This document shows positions 45,277 to 57,405 of a stretch of 64,000 nucleotides of DNA, one piece after another. Source of the stretch: Bolinopsis microptera (lineage: Eukaryota; Ctenophora; Tentaculata; Lobata; Bolinopsidae). How positions within the stretch are numbered: the first letter of the stretch is position 1; each line of letters starts with the position of its first letter. The stretch spans positions 4,342,001 to 4,406,000 of the forward strand of contig NC_087074.1 in the NCBI RefSeq assembly GCF_026151205.1. Direction: 5' to 3'. The notes below the pieces were generated by a model. It worked only from the letters and a program-made list of their open reading frames with translations, had not been told where the DNA came from and did not search any database. The translations under genes were made by a program, and so were the position numbers.

Positions 45277-45402
45277 GCTCATTTTCCTTCTTGTCGCTCA
45301 TTCAATAGTTGTCCATTTTCGCAAATACTTTGTTATGGCAACAACCCAATATATGGTGATGATTACACTAACAAAACTGATTATGGCATTAAAAGTGATG
45401 CT

Positions 45403-46605
45403 ATGCGGTACACTTGGGCCGGATACTATCTATTCGTCATTGCCTCATCTTTAATAGGAGACACAACCATTCTCATAGCATCCATAAAGTACAAGGCCTT
45501 AAAACTTCACCGAGTCATCATTGTTGTCATCCAGCACATGGCATTCTGTGACCTGATTGTATCTGCTACCTACGTTCTCCCAAAGATGGTCTCTGTCGTC
45601 TCTGATAAGTGGGTGCTAGGAAATTTCTTCTGCTACTTGTACTCCTATGCAACATATTATTCCAACCTGACAAGTATGCTTCTCATCTGTACCATGACAA
45701 CCAGCAAGCTGCTCCTCCTGAAATATCCCCTACAATTCGGAACAACCTCCTTGAAGAAAGCGCACTTGATCTGCATGGTATGTTGGTTGGCAGCTCTCAC
45801 CTTACCTGTAACATTCTTTCTTGTAGATGATGATGTTTCCTTTTCATATTTGAGCTATGAATGCGCTTATTTTTTCTCATCAGAGATTTGGCATTATTTG
45901 AGGCCTTTCACTGCAGTGCTATTTGCATTTATTCCAACATGCATAGTTTTATCAACCAATCTTTGTTTGCTTATCAAAGCCAGAAAAGTTGTTTCCCGGA
46001 GCAGGGAAAGTTTGAAGTGGCAGGGGATCGTGACAACACTTCTTACAGCCACAGTCTACTGCTTGTCTCTCCTACCATACGTTTTTTACCGTGTTGGGGA
46101 ATCCATTGTTAGCGTAGATGATAAGAGCAAGAGTTCATTCCACACCACGTTTTTTAGAGTTGCACTCTCGCTCCTGTCTTTAAACACCATCAGCAACTTC
46201 TACATCTATAGTCTGACCGTGTCTAGCTTCACAGCATTTATCCAGTCGAAGATGCAGCTGTCTTATCAGTGCATTACCAAGGTGGAAACTTCCACAAGTC
46301 ATGGTGAAGGTGAGGTTTCTTAAGATTTTGTATTTGTTTTGACAGTTTACCGTGATTCTCGGATTTGATCGTTCAAAGCTGGAAGTTGATAGGTTAATCA
46401 CTGTCACATGAAAAAATAAGTGTCACAGTCACATTAAAATCCACATATCTACTAATATAGTACTATTTATGGCTAAAAAATTAGATATTTATACTGAGAG
46501 CGATATTCTAATTAAATAGCTACTGATTAAACATCAGTTTTTCTTTCAGGAAGTGCAAGAATTGAACTGAACCAAGGAAGGGCGATAACAGAACTGGAAA
46601 CGTGA
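45403..46605 (+). CDS. Rhodopsin-family orphan GPCR with non-canonical motifs
   Basis: Seven hydrophobic spans in a main exon (45403-46309, or to the stop at 46323), optionally spliced at GTGAGG to 46550-46605, giving tail SARIELNQGRAITELET. Class A landmarks: MAFCD in TM2 with Asp50 (position 2.50), Cys77 at the top of TM3 paired with Cys154 in loop 2, and LSLLPY in TM6. The DRY motif at the end of TM3 is replaced by TSK (100-102) and NPxxY in TM7 by SNFYIY (264-269). Ligand and G-protein coupling are unknown. The frame is open upstream of this ATG (CPFSQILCYGNNPIYGDDY, with an NKT glycosylation site) to an acceptor-like CAATAG near 45310, so an upstream start exon is likely. Confidence 0.85.
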
Positions 46606-47580
46606 ATGAAGGTGATCAACAAACAGCAGTTTGATTGTGACACAGAACATATGATGCGGTGACACTTAACAACTATCTGTTTTTTTAAGGACTCGTAAAT
46701 ATTCAAACAATATACACATAATATAGCAATGACCCTATATAAAAATTCAGTAAAAATGGTACAAATTTAAAAACTGAGGTAAAAATAAAACCCTTTGTAA
46801 TAATATATATAAAATCCACTAAATCACATCACAACAAAAAGCAGTTTAGACCCCCATCCAACAAGCACTCCATGACCTTTTAGGGTTTAAGAGTGTTGAT
46901 CAGGTTAAGGTCCAAATCACTTATTGCCGTGGGTGGAAGGGTTCTGGTACCTCTGTACCCCCTGATAGAGATTATACAGGTTCTGAGTAGATCAAAGCGC
47001 AGTCTGCGTCTGACAAATGACATCACATCACAACACTGTTGGCCTTTCTTTAGGCTGATCTTTTCAGCGAAATGTTTTAGGAACTGTGAAGCCTCAGTTG
47101 CCATTCCTCCTGTAGTACTGAACACCAGTGAACACAACTATCTGTTTGGTCTACTGAGGAACCTATTTTAGTAGATCCATTGGCACTCAACAACTATGAT
47201 GACATTAGACATAGTATCTTGCCCTCCTGCATTGTCAAAGTTTTTTATAGACACAGAACATAGACCCAAGAGTGCCATATTTGAAAAGAACTTGTAGCGT
47301 AATATACGACATTTTAAGAACAGTGGGTCATTTCGATTTTCGACATAAAGATTAAAAAAGCAATACATTATTGCGACAATGTGGCAAATTTAGCTTAAGC
47401 GCTCGATTTTCGTTGTTGATAAAATTTTGAGCCGCGCACATTAATTTTCCTAACGAATTATTTTATGTTTTGATGACATTTGTGGATGATGATTAATCAC
47501 TCTACACTCGACTGTCACGTGACTTTTTAAACACGTTCTCTCGGTGGCCCTGAATGACTATTCGAAATCATAGCCCTCTA
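46606..47580. other. Intergenic, no gene seen
   Basis: AT-rich GPCR 3' flank. ORFs of 85-92 codons overlap on opposite strands at 46880-47171 without any support as genes. Confidence 0.45.
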
Positions 47581-47588
47581 ATCTGATC

Positions 47589-47648
47589 CCAACCCTAACC
47601 CTAACCCAATCTCTAACAAAAGCATATGCTGAAACCCTAACCCTAACG
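47589..47648. repeat. Short interstitial telomere-type repeats
   Basis: Two clusters of CCCTAA units (AACCCTAACCCTAACCC and AACCCTAACCCTAACG), i.e. TTAGGG on the minus strand, the usual animal telomere unit. Confidence 0.8.
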
Positions 47649-47840
47649 AGAAATTAGACTAACTTCCGTATATGGTCATATCACGTGATCGAGACAGTTT
47701 TTCGCCAATATCTCGCTATGGGAGCATTTTAACCCTATGTCATGGGGGGTGATTCGGAATCAGCGTCCGAAAATACATCGATTGAAATTGATCTTAACTG
47801 TCGGGGGCCCTTTTAGAAAAATTTCGAAGATCGACTTATA

Positions 47841-48120
47841 GTGTATGTACTAAGAGCATCAACTTGCGGGTGAACATTTTATGTCTCAAAACCCAACATA
47901 TTATACATCATTGGAAAGGTCTCATTGAGTAGAGTCGTTTGGTACCAAGTTTTGGGCAAATGGCTGTTCCTAGCGAAAGTTATAGCCCGTCAAAGTTCCA
48001 AAAATGACCATTTAAAAAATGGGGCGGGGCATCGTGTTCTTAAAGTTTTTGACGAATTTTTTTTACAGCATATTGTTTATCACATTTTTTTACACAAGAT
48101 TTGCTGTATGCCGTAATTTT
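47841..48120 (+). repeat. Dispersed repeat, copy 1 (plus orientation)
   Basis: About 280 bp containing AAGAGCATCAACTTGCGGGT and GGGGCGGGGCATCGTGTTCT. A near-identical copy lies inverted at 57406-57690. Both copies hold a matching open frame of 63 codons, probably only because the DNA is so similar. Family unknown. Confidence 0.8.
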
Positions 48121-48129
48121 ATTTTTCGA

Positions 48130-49735
48130 TATTTTAATCAAAAATAATTTTTATTTGGATTTAAAAGTACGCGCTACGCCGCGCAGTTAGAAATCGCAAT
48201 AAGGAGATTTAACCAAATTTTTTGTTGCGCAATTTTTTTTCTCATATCAAATTTACATGCTCATGTCGCATTTTCGGTTGCATCAAATTCAGCTGACGTC
48301 CACAACATGAAGTTTAAATGATCACACTGTGAAATTGGTTTGAAAGTATAATGCAAATATTCTTAGTTCTGGATAGTAATAGTATGTATACACTTAAATA
48401 TAGAAGAATCCAGGGTTTTCCCTATACTATCCAGTATTGTCGACTAGTAAAACAAAGTATTTTAGTAAAACAAAGTATTTTATTTATTAGCAGTGCAATC
48501 AATTCATATGATATAATTATAAGAATATAATAGTATGTCACACCTATTTAACTGTTACGTTCGAGTAGTCGTGCCATGGCTAAATTTAACTAGGACCAGT
48601 GGTGTCGATTAACATTTTAAAAGGTGATTCTAAGTGACACAAATGGAAAATTTTAAGAAAAGACGGATCAAAACACAGATCCAAGGACAAGGAGACCCCA
48701 CTGCAGGACCATACATGCTATTGGCTTGTGCATGGCCCAAAAGGTTCCAGTTGTCCAGGAAACTGTACGTAGCTGGTCAACTAGTTTTGAATTCAGACTA
48801 GGCTTGATGAGTTCTGGGGTTTCTAGAGTAAGATTTGATGGTGCCAGGTTTGTTCAGGCGGACATGGAAATTATGCGAGGAATATATAGGTATATAAAAA
48901 TCATATCAATATAAAAATAGATCCAAAAATAGATCCAAAGATTCACACGGCAGTCAGGGAACTTCCAGACAGGATGCTTTTGAAACAGGTATAATTAGCG
49001 CTTTTGTAATTAGTTGTATGCAAGGGATGGGATGCTGATTGACTAAGCTGGTTCAATGCCCCAGCTATTTAGGGGGAGCCACTCAATTTCACGCCCAGGT
49101 GTTGTCAATTGCTGGGTTTCAAGTAAGATCTTTTTGATACGGCTCTTGATAATTGAGATGGGGGAGGAAAGGTCGGAAAAGACTGTTCCACAAATTTGAA
49201 GATATGGTTGAATTTACTGTTGTTAATGTTTATTGCTCTAGTCTGATGTATGCAATGGAATCACGATGATTGGTATCTATCTAAAAGCATATATAATGTG
49301 TAATGCAATTCATTATAGAATAAATGCAATTAGAAGTATCAATACCAGATCTTATCTTACTAGAAACATGAACTCGAAGCTATAATACTAAGAAAAGCTA
49401 AGCACCGTTACAAAGTGTAACACTCTACTCACCACAGTAGAGTTCAGGGTGACTTTGCTAAAGGGGAAAGATTGGTTAGAACAGTTAAGATCCTCCGTAG
49501 TCCTTAGTGGTTTTCCAATTATCCTCATTCTGAGTGTCATGATATGGATGCCCAGAGGAGGTGCTGGGATGTTTCTGCTTCTCCTGAAAGTGTCCACAAT
49601 CTTGTGTCTCGAAGTTGACGTTGTTAAACTAGTGGGCTGTGATCAATCCTGACAGTGGCCATGTCAGCCATCTGATGTGAGTTCCAGAAAAATTAAAATA
49701 CCTGTATTTATGTTTGTGAAGGAACATCTCAAGTG
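48130..49735. other. Repeat-rich intergenic region, no gene seen
   Basis: No supported ORF. The right half is probably the 3' remnant of the retroelement relic at 49740-50640. Confidence 0.4.
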
Positions 49736-49739
49736 TGAT

Positions 49740-50640
49740 TTTCCTTTGTCACTGAGTTTGGCCTAATTGGGAGAAAGGGTTCTGGTCCTATGGGGATGTT
49801 GTTGGATTGATCATCCCTTGCTAATTCGTCCGCTAGTTCTTTACCGTTACTCCTTCATGCCCTGGAACATCCAAGTTCTACTCGATGTGAATACCTATTG
49901 AATTGAGTTGGTCTGAGATTTTCAGAACAAACCCAGGCACGTAGACAGGGGGGGGGGGGCTAGTGTCCCCTAGACCGTAGGAAATGTCAAAATCTATTTT
50001 GCAAAATTTTCCGGGGCCTGCGCCACCCTAGCCCCCGCCAAGTGGCTCCGCCCCTGGGCCCCGCTGGGCCCTGGGCCCACGACCTCCGCCACAGCTTGCT
50101 TGCTGCGCAGCTGGAATGGACGCGTTGGCTCGCCGACAGGCCCCCCCCCCCCAAAGAAAAATCCTGGCTACGTCCCTGAACGAACCTGGAGTTAAAACTG
50201 GTGCTGTTAGGCGCTTTAAATGCAGCCTGGGAATCTGAGAGGAATTAATGATTGATGGGGATCCTAAGTTATCATTAGTCCAGATACTTGTCATGTCTAT
50301 TTGTCTAATGCAAATAGTGGGTACTATTTTCTCAATGAAAGTAAAGGAGGATTGTCTGTCCTGTATTGTTACCATCTAACGTTGGGCTAACAAATTGAAT
50401 CCAAAGTTTGAGTAATGCATTCGTTAAAATTTTGATGTCCTAATATTTGCATCCCTGAGGCATTGCATTGTTGTTTGTTCTGGTCCGATTATGCTTTAGT
50501 GAGCTATGCTGTCCACCAGGGTACTGTAGATCTAAGGGTTCTCCGTGTAATGCGACAGGCTATGATAGAGCATCTCTGGAGGATGTCCAAGATGAACTGT
50601 TTTCGAACGTTAAGAACTTCTGCTGTATAAACTGATTAGA
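49740..50640 (-). pseudogene. Degenerate non-LTR retroelement relic (EN-RT linker and RNase H)
   Basis: On the minus strand at about 50640-50450 is a stretch like the endonuclease-RT linker (TRRTLRSTVPWWTA). Next comes a fragment to 50187. After an inserted MITE there is a broken RNase H domain: DVPGHEG, then after a frameshift GKELADELARDD and GPEPFLPI. The match to the classic W-V-P-G-H-x-G...N-E-x-A-D-x-L-A pattern is clear. In-frame stops and a frameshift show it is dead, and most of the RT is missing, so there is an internal deletion. Confidence 0.6.
49934..50178. mobile_element. Non-autonomous hAT-like MITE with 8-bp target duplication
   Basis: 245 bp with terminal inverted repeats CAGGCACGTAGACAGG and CCTGGCTACGTCCCTG. 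They are flanked by AACAAACC (49926-49933) and AACGAACC (50179-50186), which match at 7 of 8 bases. An 8-bp duplication and CAGG...CCTG-type ends are typical of hAT elements. The interior is GC-rich with runs of G and C and no coding capacity. It is inserted in the older retroelement relic. Confidence 0.75.
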
Positions 50641-50649
50641 ACCAGTAAT

Positions 50650-51290
50650 CAATTAAACAAATAATCAATTAAACAAATAATCAAAGTTTTAGCACATTTT
50701 ACAGCACAAAATTTAAACAAATGAAAACATATAATGCTCTTAGTGGTAAATGGCCGTTTGTTCTGAGCTGTATGATTTTTTGACAATCAACTAGCGGGGC
50801 AAGGAATGTACTGGCTGGTAGCTTTTGTACACACCAGAACGCTAGTCTGGTTGATTAGTGACCAAATTAGAGGCGTTGATGGGAAGGCATTATAATTTGT
50901 GGGTGTAAGAGGGAATATTTGGCATGCATTATTCTAGCAGCTATTTTGTAACAAATGGTCTTTACGATTATTAAGGACGGTAAGTATTTTGGGTGTTCAA
51001 TACTAAATCATGGCTAAATGTCTAAGTGGGGGTTTAAATTGAAGGGAGAAAAAGAAATGAATATTGGGTTATAATATTAATCATAGAAGTCAACCCTGAT
51101 ATAACTATTGTACTAAAAATTTGATCATAATGCATAGGGTCTTTATTAGAATTCAAATTGGATACAAAAATAGGATCTCTTTACACTACACTTACTCACT
51201 CACACATCACATTTAACTTGACAGAGGAATACGCTGGCAGAGTAAGTCGATTTGGTCATGAAATTTTGGAGGTCAGGTGGAATCCCTGCA
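50650..51290. other. Intergenic, no gene seen
   Basis: AT-rich; likely includes the 3' UTR of the LINE that ends at 51296. Confidence 0.4.
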
Positions 51291-51295
51291 GGAGC

Positions 51296-53345
51296 CTACG
51301 AAAATTTAAGGTTACAAATATCAAAGTCTTTATTTGTCCAGTCATACACGGCATGACAATGCTGGTTGGAAAGTAGTGAAGATTTCAGTTTGGATTTCAG
51401 GCAAGAAATACTAACAGAACAATCAAAGATTTTAAGGTTAGGGGTTATTATATTCCATATTTTCGTTGACCTCGTGTTATGGTTGTCTGGGGGATCCGGT
51501 TTATTGATAATAAGCATTGGTTTCCTGGAAGAACGAGAATACTCTTCGTACATAGACATAGGAGTAGAAAACTTCATGATCTTGAATAATTCTATGTAGC
51601 TATGGTAAGTATAAAGATTTTGTACAGTGAGTATCTCGTTGTTTTTAAACAGAGGTTTAGTGTGCTCCTTTTTATAAAATTTACTATCAAGTTTCTGGTC
51701 AGTAAATGGTCTGGTTCGAACACACGTTTTGAATTTATCCAGGTAGGCTGCTCTATCACCAAACAGGACCCTCAGACAGTACTTCTGTGCAGTGAATATT
51801 GAGCTTATACGATTTTTAGCTGCCCCACCCCATGCTGATATGCAGTACGACAGATGGGATTCAAAAAGAGTGTAGTATAACTGTCTGTGGAGAAATTCTG
51901 GGAGGGAGCAGCGTAGACGACACAGAGTTGAGGTGGCATGGTTAAGCTTTCGTTTTAGGGCTATTATATGTTCTTCCCATGTTAGATTTTCGTCAATGAC
52001 GACTCCTAAAAATCTAGCTGACGTTACTCTTTTGATGGGGTAGTTGTCTATATTCATTATGAATTCTTCTTCAACGTTTGCTTCAGTACGTGACTTAGGT
52101 CTAAAGTGAATGTAGCAGCATTTTGACATGTTTATGTGAAGCTTGTTAGCCCGCATGTATGTTTGAAGGTTTGAAAGTAGGGCGTTGCTGCGTTCATATG
52201 CTTCTTGTGCAGTTTTACCAACAACAAATATGTTGGTGTCATCCGCAAAGGTGACAAACGATCCCAAGCTAGAGCTATTAGAGATATCATTTATGTAAAG
52301 TAGGAATAAAAGGGGTCCGAGAATTGACCCCTGGGGAACCCCAAATTTTATTGGAAGTAGGTCAGACTTTTCTCCTACAACATCAGTGTACTGAAATCGA
52401 TTAGTTAGGTAGCTCTTGATCAGATCGTTTGCCACGCCATGGATGCCATACCTTTCTAGTTTGGTAAGTAATGTTGAGTGATCTATAGTATCGAAAGCTT
52501 TGCTGAGGTCGATGAATATGCCTAACACATGGTGCTTCAATTTGATGTGCTTAGATATGAGGTCAACAGAGTAGTTTACTGCATGGGAGGTTGAGTGCGA
52601 TTGCCTGAAACCAAACTGAGTCTTAGATATTATTCCCTGAGAGCTGACAAACGAATAAATCCTAGAATATATGATTTTCTCAAATATTTTGCCAAATATG
52701 GACAAGGTGGATATAGGACGGTAGTTTTCTATTTCTTCTGGATTACCTTTTTTGAAGACGGGTGTGATTCTGCCAGTCTTAAGTATATCAGGGAATATAC
52801 CATTTGACATAAGTTTGTTTAAGTATCTGCTGATAATTGGTGCAATAACGTGGGACGAAGTTTTAATAACGGTTATGGGAATATCACTGGCCTTTCCATT
52901 CTCGAATTCTTTGATTATTCTTAGAACCTCCTCAGGAGTGCTGTCCTCTAACATAATAGATCGAGAGTTACTAGGGCTAAGGAAGTCATGGAATGTTTTC
53001 ATGGGGAGAATTGGAATACCAGAAGACAAGTCAGTTGTGATAGTTTCATTGAGCTTGGGAGCAATTGATACAAACCAGGAATTAAAACCATTGGCAATTG
53101 CTCTCCGGTTCAAGATTCTTTCATTATTGATGATGAAAGGTGGTTTGGTTGTTTTCTTTCTTTTGCCCCTAAGCTTCTTTCTTTTGCCCCTAAGTAATGG
53201 TGTCAGTCGAACTCTGCTGCTATTAGATGATTGTAGAGCGTTTTGTCACACTTCAATGAAGAGTGTGGCAAAGCTAACCCGGTCCCCTAATCCTAGGTTA
53301 AATGTGATGGCCTCAAGATGAGCCCTTAGCTGTCTAGCTGAGATG
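51296..53345 (-). mobile_element. LINE (non-LTR) reverse transcriptase, 5'-truncated
   Basis: An intact frame of about 605 codons (53113-51296) holds a full non-LTR RT: YRPISTLSIFGKIFEKII, KTQFGFRQSHST, FIDLSKAFDTIDH with a catalytic Asp, GVPQGSILGPLLFLLYIND and the active-site FADDTNIF. After it comes the thumb region and a Cys/His-poor C-terminus ending CNLKFS. The frame stays open upstream of 53113 through a duplicated basic segment (RGKRKK twice) to about 53250, where a TGA interrupts it. It then continues to about 53345 (LRAHLEAITFNLGLGD). No endonuclease domain is visible, so this copy is probably 5'-truncated and immobile. General type resembles CR1/L2/RTE-like LINEs; the clade is not assigned. 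Confidence 0.85.
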
Positions 53346-53349
53346 ACCT

Positions 53350-53640
53350 GGAATATGGTCACTGGAGGGAGAAGTGCTAAGGATTCTCGCTATCAGTGTG
53401 TCCTCACTCCTCATAGTCAGAGTGAGAGATTTGAAATCCCTAACTCTGTCTTATCACGAGCCTGTGTCTAGCGTGTGTCAGCCCTTATGCATTACCTGTC
53501 TTAACTGAAAAAGACCTGAATAGTGGTTACTTGAGGGAGTGCAAAGACTACTAATTATCAGTGTGTCTTTGTAGTCAGAATGAGCGAATTGGAATCCGTA
53601 GCTCTGTGGTGGGTGACTTCGTTGGGACCTAAAAGAGTAA
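53350..53640. repeat. Diverged direct duplication
   Basis: Two segments (about 53341-53450 and 53510-53615) share the pattern ATCAGTGTGTC...AGTCAGA.TGAG with moderate identity. Probably part of a mobile element. Confidence 0.5.
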
Positions 53641-53802
53641 AAGCCGAAGGAGAATTTCTTGGTGATTTAATAGCTCTTAGAGCTAGGTATCTTTGTCTAA
53701 CGTGTCGTCATTCGTGCGTGTACTATCTGGTATCCTGATATCTGAAAGAGAAATTTCCTGATGCTTGGTAGCTGTTAGTGTCGACTTCCTGGTTCCTATG
53801 GT

Positions 53803-53957
53803 AACTTTGAGTTGGCAAGTCCCAACCTTTGTACTCAACAAGAGAGCACACCACCCGTTACTGCCAACCAGACCACATCGGAACTTTGAGTTGGCAAGTC
53901 TCAACCTTTGTACTCAACAAGAGAGCACACCACCCGTTACTGCCAACCAGGCCACAC
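53803..53957. repeat. 77-bp tandem duplication
   Basis: Two almost identical copies containing CTTTGTACTCAACAAGAGAG and CACCCGTTACTGCCAACCAG. Confidence 0.93.
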
Positions 53958-54276
53958 CACGCTGAGGTTCGGAGAGGATTTCGTGACCCTTAGACTAAAG
54001 TTATATGTATGACCACACCCTTTATCTCACTTGTTTTAAGATATCTCTGCTTCTGATAAGAGCTAAACTTTCGTCTTGTGTATTTAATTTTAAATGATCA
54101 TGGTTTTAGAGTCTTCAGACTTCGGGTTGTTGTGTTTTCAGTTCAGACCCCATTTTTACACTCTCACGAGCATCGATTGACACACTTCATACAAGATATC
54201 TCAGCTTCGGTCTTTTGATGGGAAATAAGTGGTCATCTTGGTCATTACAATGGTTAGAATCATCTCAACGAGATAA

Positions 54277-55224
54277 ACAAATTGCTATGAGTTTTCCAAC
54301 ACTAAGTCTAATCTACTCTCTAAACATGCATTCCTAGAATTTTCACGTTCAGCCTGTCTTGTAATCTTTAAGTTAAGTACCCCTGTTTCTGATCAGTCTA
54401 AGCCCGCACCTAGTGTTGATAAAAGTAAGCGCCCAGTACTTGATATATTTGATTTTGAACCGTCCTCAGGCTTTAAGAGAGCACAGCCGTCACAAGCTGG
54501 TGCTAAGCGTAAGAAGATTAAGGTTAGTGCAGAATCAAAATCAACTTCAGTATCTAGTAACTGGCTCACTCACTCTGACACAGGAAGACTTAGTATGTAT
54601 TCGGAGCAATATGATATTTGTCAAAGTTCTAGTACATGTTATGATGATATTATAGTTAATAGTTATAGCAACATGTGTAAAATTCATCGTTCCAACTCAT
54701 TTTCATTTCAAGACACTTGCTTATCCAGTCCTTATAGTTATAGTAGTTTTAGTCCAGTTGACAGTAAGTTTATCCAGATAATTAATCCTAGTAATTTACA
54801 TTGGTTCTGTATATCTAACGCCCTTACTTTCATAAGTGAACCTCATGTTGTAGAAATTTTTGATTCCATGAAAACCTCAGCTAGTTTAGAGAACAGTACT
54901 GTTTTAGATAAGTCCATCACTCACTGTATTCTTAAGTTAAGACCTCTCACTACTTTAGTTAGGTATATTGATACGCAGGTGCAGGGTAATTCTTATGATT
55001 GTGGTCCTTTGGCTTTAGGTTTCTTGTGGGCATTATCTAAGGGACATCATCCCCGTCAGTACGAGCACTTAAGAGGCCCAATGATCCGCTCTAAGGTAAG
55101 GCAAAGCTTCATAGAGAATAGGTTTGTCCCTCCTACCACTAAGCCTCCTAGAATGCTCAATAAAGTAACATTGAGATCTTTTAAACTTGATTTCAGGTCT
55201 AAGTCTTTCGTTCATCAGTCTTAG
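54277..55224 (+). CDS. Ulp1/SENP-like (C48) cysteine protease domain, probable transposon ORF fragment
   Basis: The frame is open from 54277 to the stop at 55224, but the first ATG is 54595. This suggests a 5'-cut or spliced ORF. The C-terminal half has the C48 layout: His in NPSNLHWFCISN, Asp in VVEIFDSM, and the Gln/Cys pair in VQGNSYDCGPLALGFLWAL, so all catalytic residues are present. The N-terminal half is low-complexity with a basic KRKKIK patch. Such proteases de-SUMOylate host proteins. Stand-alone versions are also common inside DNA transposons of early animals, which fits the repeat-rich neighbourhood. No transposase is visible nearby, so the element type is not assigned. A host gene fragment is the alternative. 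Confidence 0.65.
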   Translation, partial: TNCYEFSNTKSNLLSKHAFLEFSRSACLVIFKLSTPVSDQSKPAPSVDKSKRPVLDIFDFEPSSGFKRAQPSQAGAKRKKIKVSAESKSTSVSSNWLTHSDTGRLSMYSEQYDICQSSSTCYDDIIVNSYSNMCKIHRSNSFSFQDTCLSSPYSYSSFSPVDSKFIQIINPSNLHWFCISNALTFISEPHVVEIFDSMKTSASLENSTVLDKSITHCILKLRPLTTLVRYIDTQVQGNSYDCGPLALGFLWALSKGHHPRQYEHLRGPMIRSKVRQSFIENRFVPPTTKPPRMLNKVTLRSFKLDFRSKSFVHQS

Positions 55225-56020
55225 GCGTTAGAATTTTCTGAATTGCAGTACATTGTTGTATATATATAATATATAGTATTCCAAGTTGCATCCTAGATAT
55301 CATGAAAATATACACCTAAAGATGAATCATGTTTTTCATTCGATAAATTTGCAAATGTCAGCTTTTCGAGTTTGATATATTTCGTTTAGCCTGATAAAAG
55401 AACGTTTCTTGACTTCTCAACTGTCAGATTTGAAAAATAACTGTACGATCCCCATTTTCACAAATTTTGTTTACACTCTGAATCTACGATTACGTGCGGT
55501 CGACGAATTTTCACCTAACCCACTTTAGGACGCAAAGATAGATAACGTTGAAAGACCATTGCTCTATTGGTTTGTATTTTGAACTACTATCATAATAATT
55601 ACTGGATGGAGTTAACGGTGAAACTTAAATTATTTATTACTGGCAATGAGAGATATGATGTAATTTTGAATGTGATCTGATTGTTTGTGCGGCCAACTGG
55701 TCGTGAAGAAAGAAGACTGCGCCTTCTTGTCCTGCTACAGAGTTCCTTCTTCCCCCTTCTCCTGCTGGATCCAGACAAAGCTTACAACAGTTCCAGAATT
55801 TGATAACAACAGTTCCAGACAATGAGTTTCAGATCAACAAAAGCTTAGATATTTACGAATGGGACAAAATAGCTTGTTATAACTAGCTAGGGAGCACCTA
55901 TCAGCACTTACCTAACATCCCCTAATCCCCTATCTTGGTATCACTACCTCTTCAGAAACCAACCCTAATTCTTCCTCCGGGCTCCCATACCTCCTGAACA
56001 AAATGATAAGCAGCTTGTCG
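55225..56020. other. Intergenic, no gene seen
   Basis: AT-rich, only a short minus-strand ORF (55637-55822) without support. Confidence 0.45.
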
Positions 56021-56143
56021 AGACTTGGAACTGGATTTGCTCTCACTTGGAACTGGATTTGCTCTCACTTGGAACTGGATTTGCTCTCACTTGGAACTGG
56101 ATTTGCTCTCACTTGGAACTGGATTTGCTCTCGCGGGATCAGA
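56021..56143. repeat. 22-bp tandem repeat
   Basis: Five to six copies of CTTGGAACTGGATTTGCTCT plus CA. Confidence 0.95.
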
Positions 56144-56639
56144 AATGGATCCTTCCCAGCCTAAATTATTATAACCGAGTTAAATTATTTTGAAGGTATT
56201 GAAGTATTGAATGATATTATGATTGATGTTGTGCAAAACTATTACTACCGCTTTATTACTGCCAATTGCTGTTACAATTTGTAGAAACTGATTTATACAT
56301 TTGTACATATGATATCAAAAAATCAAATCTCAAAAATAACAAAGTAACAATCTGCTCTCTTTAATTATTGAAATCCATCCAAGTAAAAAGTTGTATTACC
56401 AGAGAGGTTAAATTTAAATTTCAAACAACCTTGTCTACAGCTTCTTGGAAGAAAATGGAACCGGATTCTAGTGGACGTTCTGAAACTAGTAGGGCTACAA
56501 AACTAAGTTGGAACACATCTTGTTTGAATACTGTTGAACCAAATTCAACTCTCTGCAACAACACAAGCAGACAAAATTTCTCAAAATCCGTTTTATCTGC
56601 TCAACTGGTTCTAAATTCTTGAATCCAGCCAAGGGTATA

Positions 56640-57220
56640 ATGGGTGTTCTGGGAGTGCTAGGGCCACCAAAATTTGTAGGAACACTATTAGGGTCAATAC
56701 CAAACGATTCCTACCTGTTTTGGGGCAATCCGACGAGTTTTAGAAAAATGTTCATTTTTGTTCATTTCGTTCATTCCATGACTCAGGGAATCTTGGGCGA
56801 CTATTTTGACGTCAAAATAGTTAGTAAACACATCCCCCTACACCGTACAATCATCTCCAGCACTCTGCAGCCCCTTTAACAGACTGAAATGACCGTATCA
56901 ATATCGGATACTCAGGAACCAGCTTTTTGATACGGAAATGGAATCAAGTCTCTAGTGGGCGTTCTGGGAGTGCTAGGGCCACCAAACTTTGTAGGAACAC
57001 TATAAGGGTCAATACCAAACGATTCCGACCTGTTTTGGGGCAATCCGATGAGTTTTAGAAAAAAATTTCATTTTCGTTCATTCCGTTCATTCCATGACTC
57101 AGGGAGCCTCTGGCGATAATTTTGACGTCAAAATAGTTAGTAAACACATCCCCCTACACCGTGAAACCATTTCCAGCACTCTGAAATTACTTTAACAGAC
57201 TAAAATGACCGTATTAAAAT
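56640..57220. repeat. Tandem duplication of about 315 bp
   Basis: Copies at about 56643-56900 and 56959-57215 share TTCTGGGAGTGCTAGGGCCA, TATTTTGACGTCAAAATAGT and ACACATCCCCCTACACCGT. Each contains the palindrome TTTTGACGTCAAAA. Confidence 0.9.
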
Positions 57221-57405
57221 GCCTCAAAAACCGTATCATCTGGTTCCACAATCTCGGATTCATCTTCTGTATTGTAACGCGCGAATTAATAATTTGTAGA
57301 CAAACTAGCGCGCCGGGAACCATGCGGAATACAGATTGTCTCTTTACGTAATTCAAACTCTGATGACAAAATAAATTGATTGTGACTGTAATAATGGATT
57401 AAAAA

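Noticed and set aside
46880-47171. Overlapping ORFs of 85 and 92 codons on opposite strands
   Set aside because: No homology recognised and no splice-site or codon evidence.
47589-47648. A telomere or chromosome end
   Set aside because: Only a few TTAGGG-type units, with genes and repeats continuing on both sides; interstitial.
47925-48116. 63-codon ORF matched at 57597-57406
   Set aside because: The two DNA copies are so similar that the shared frame needs no protein-level selection; no known domain.
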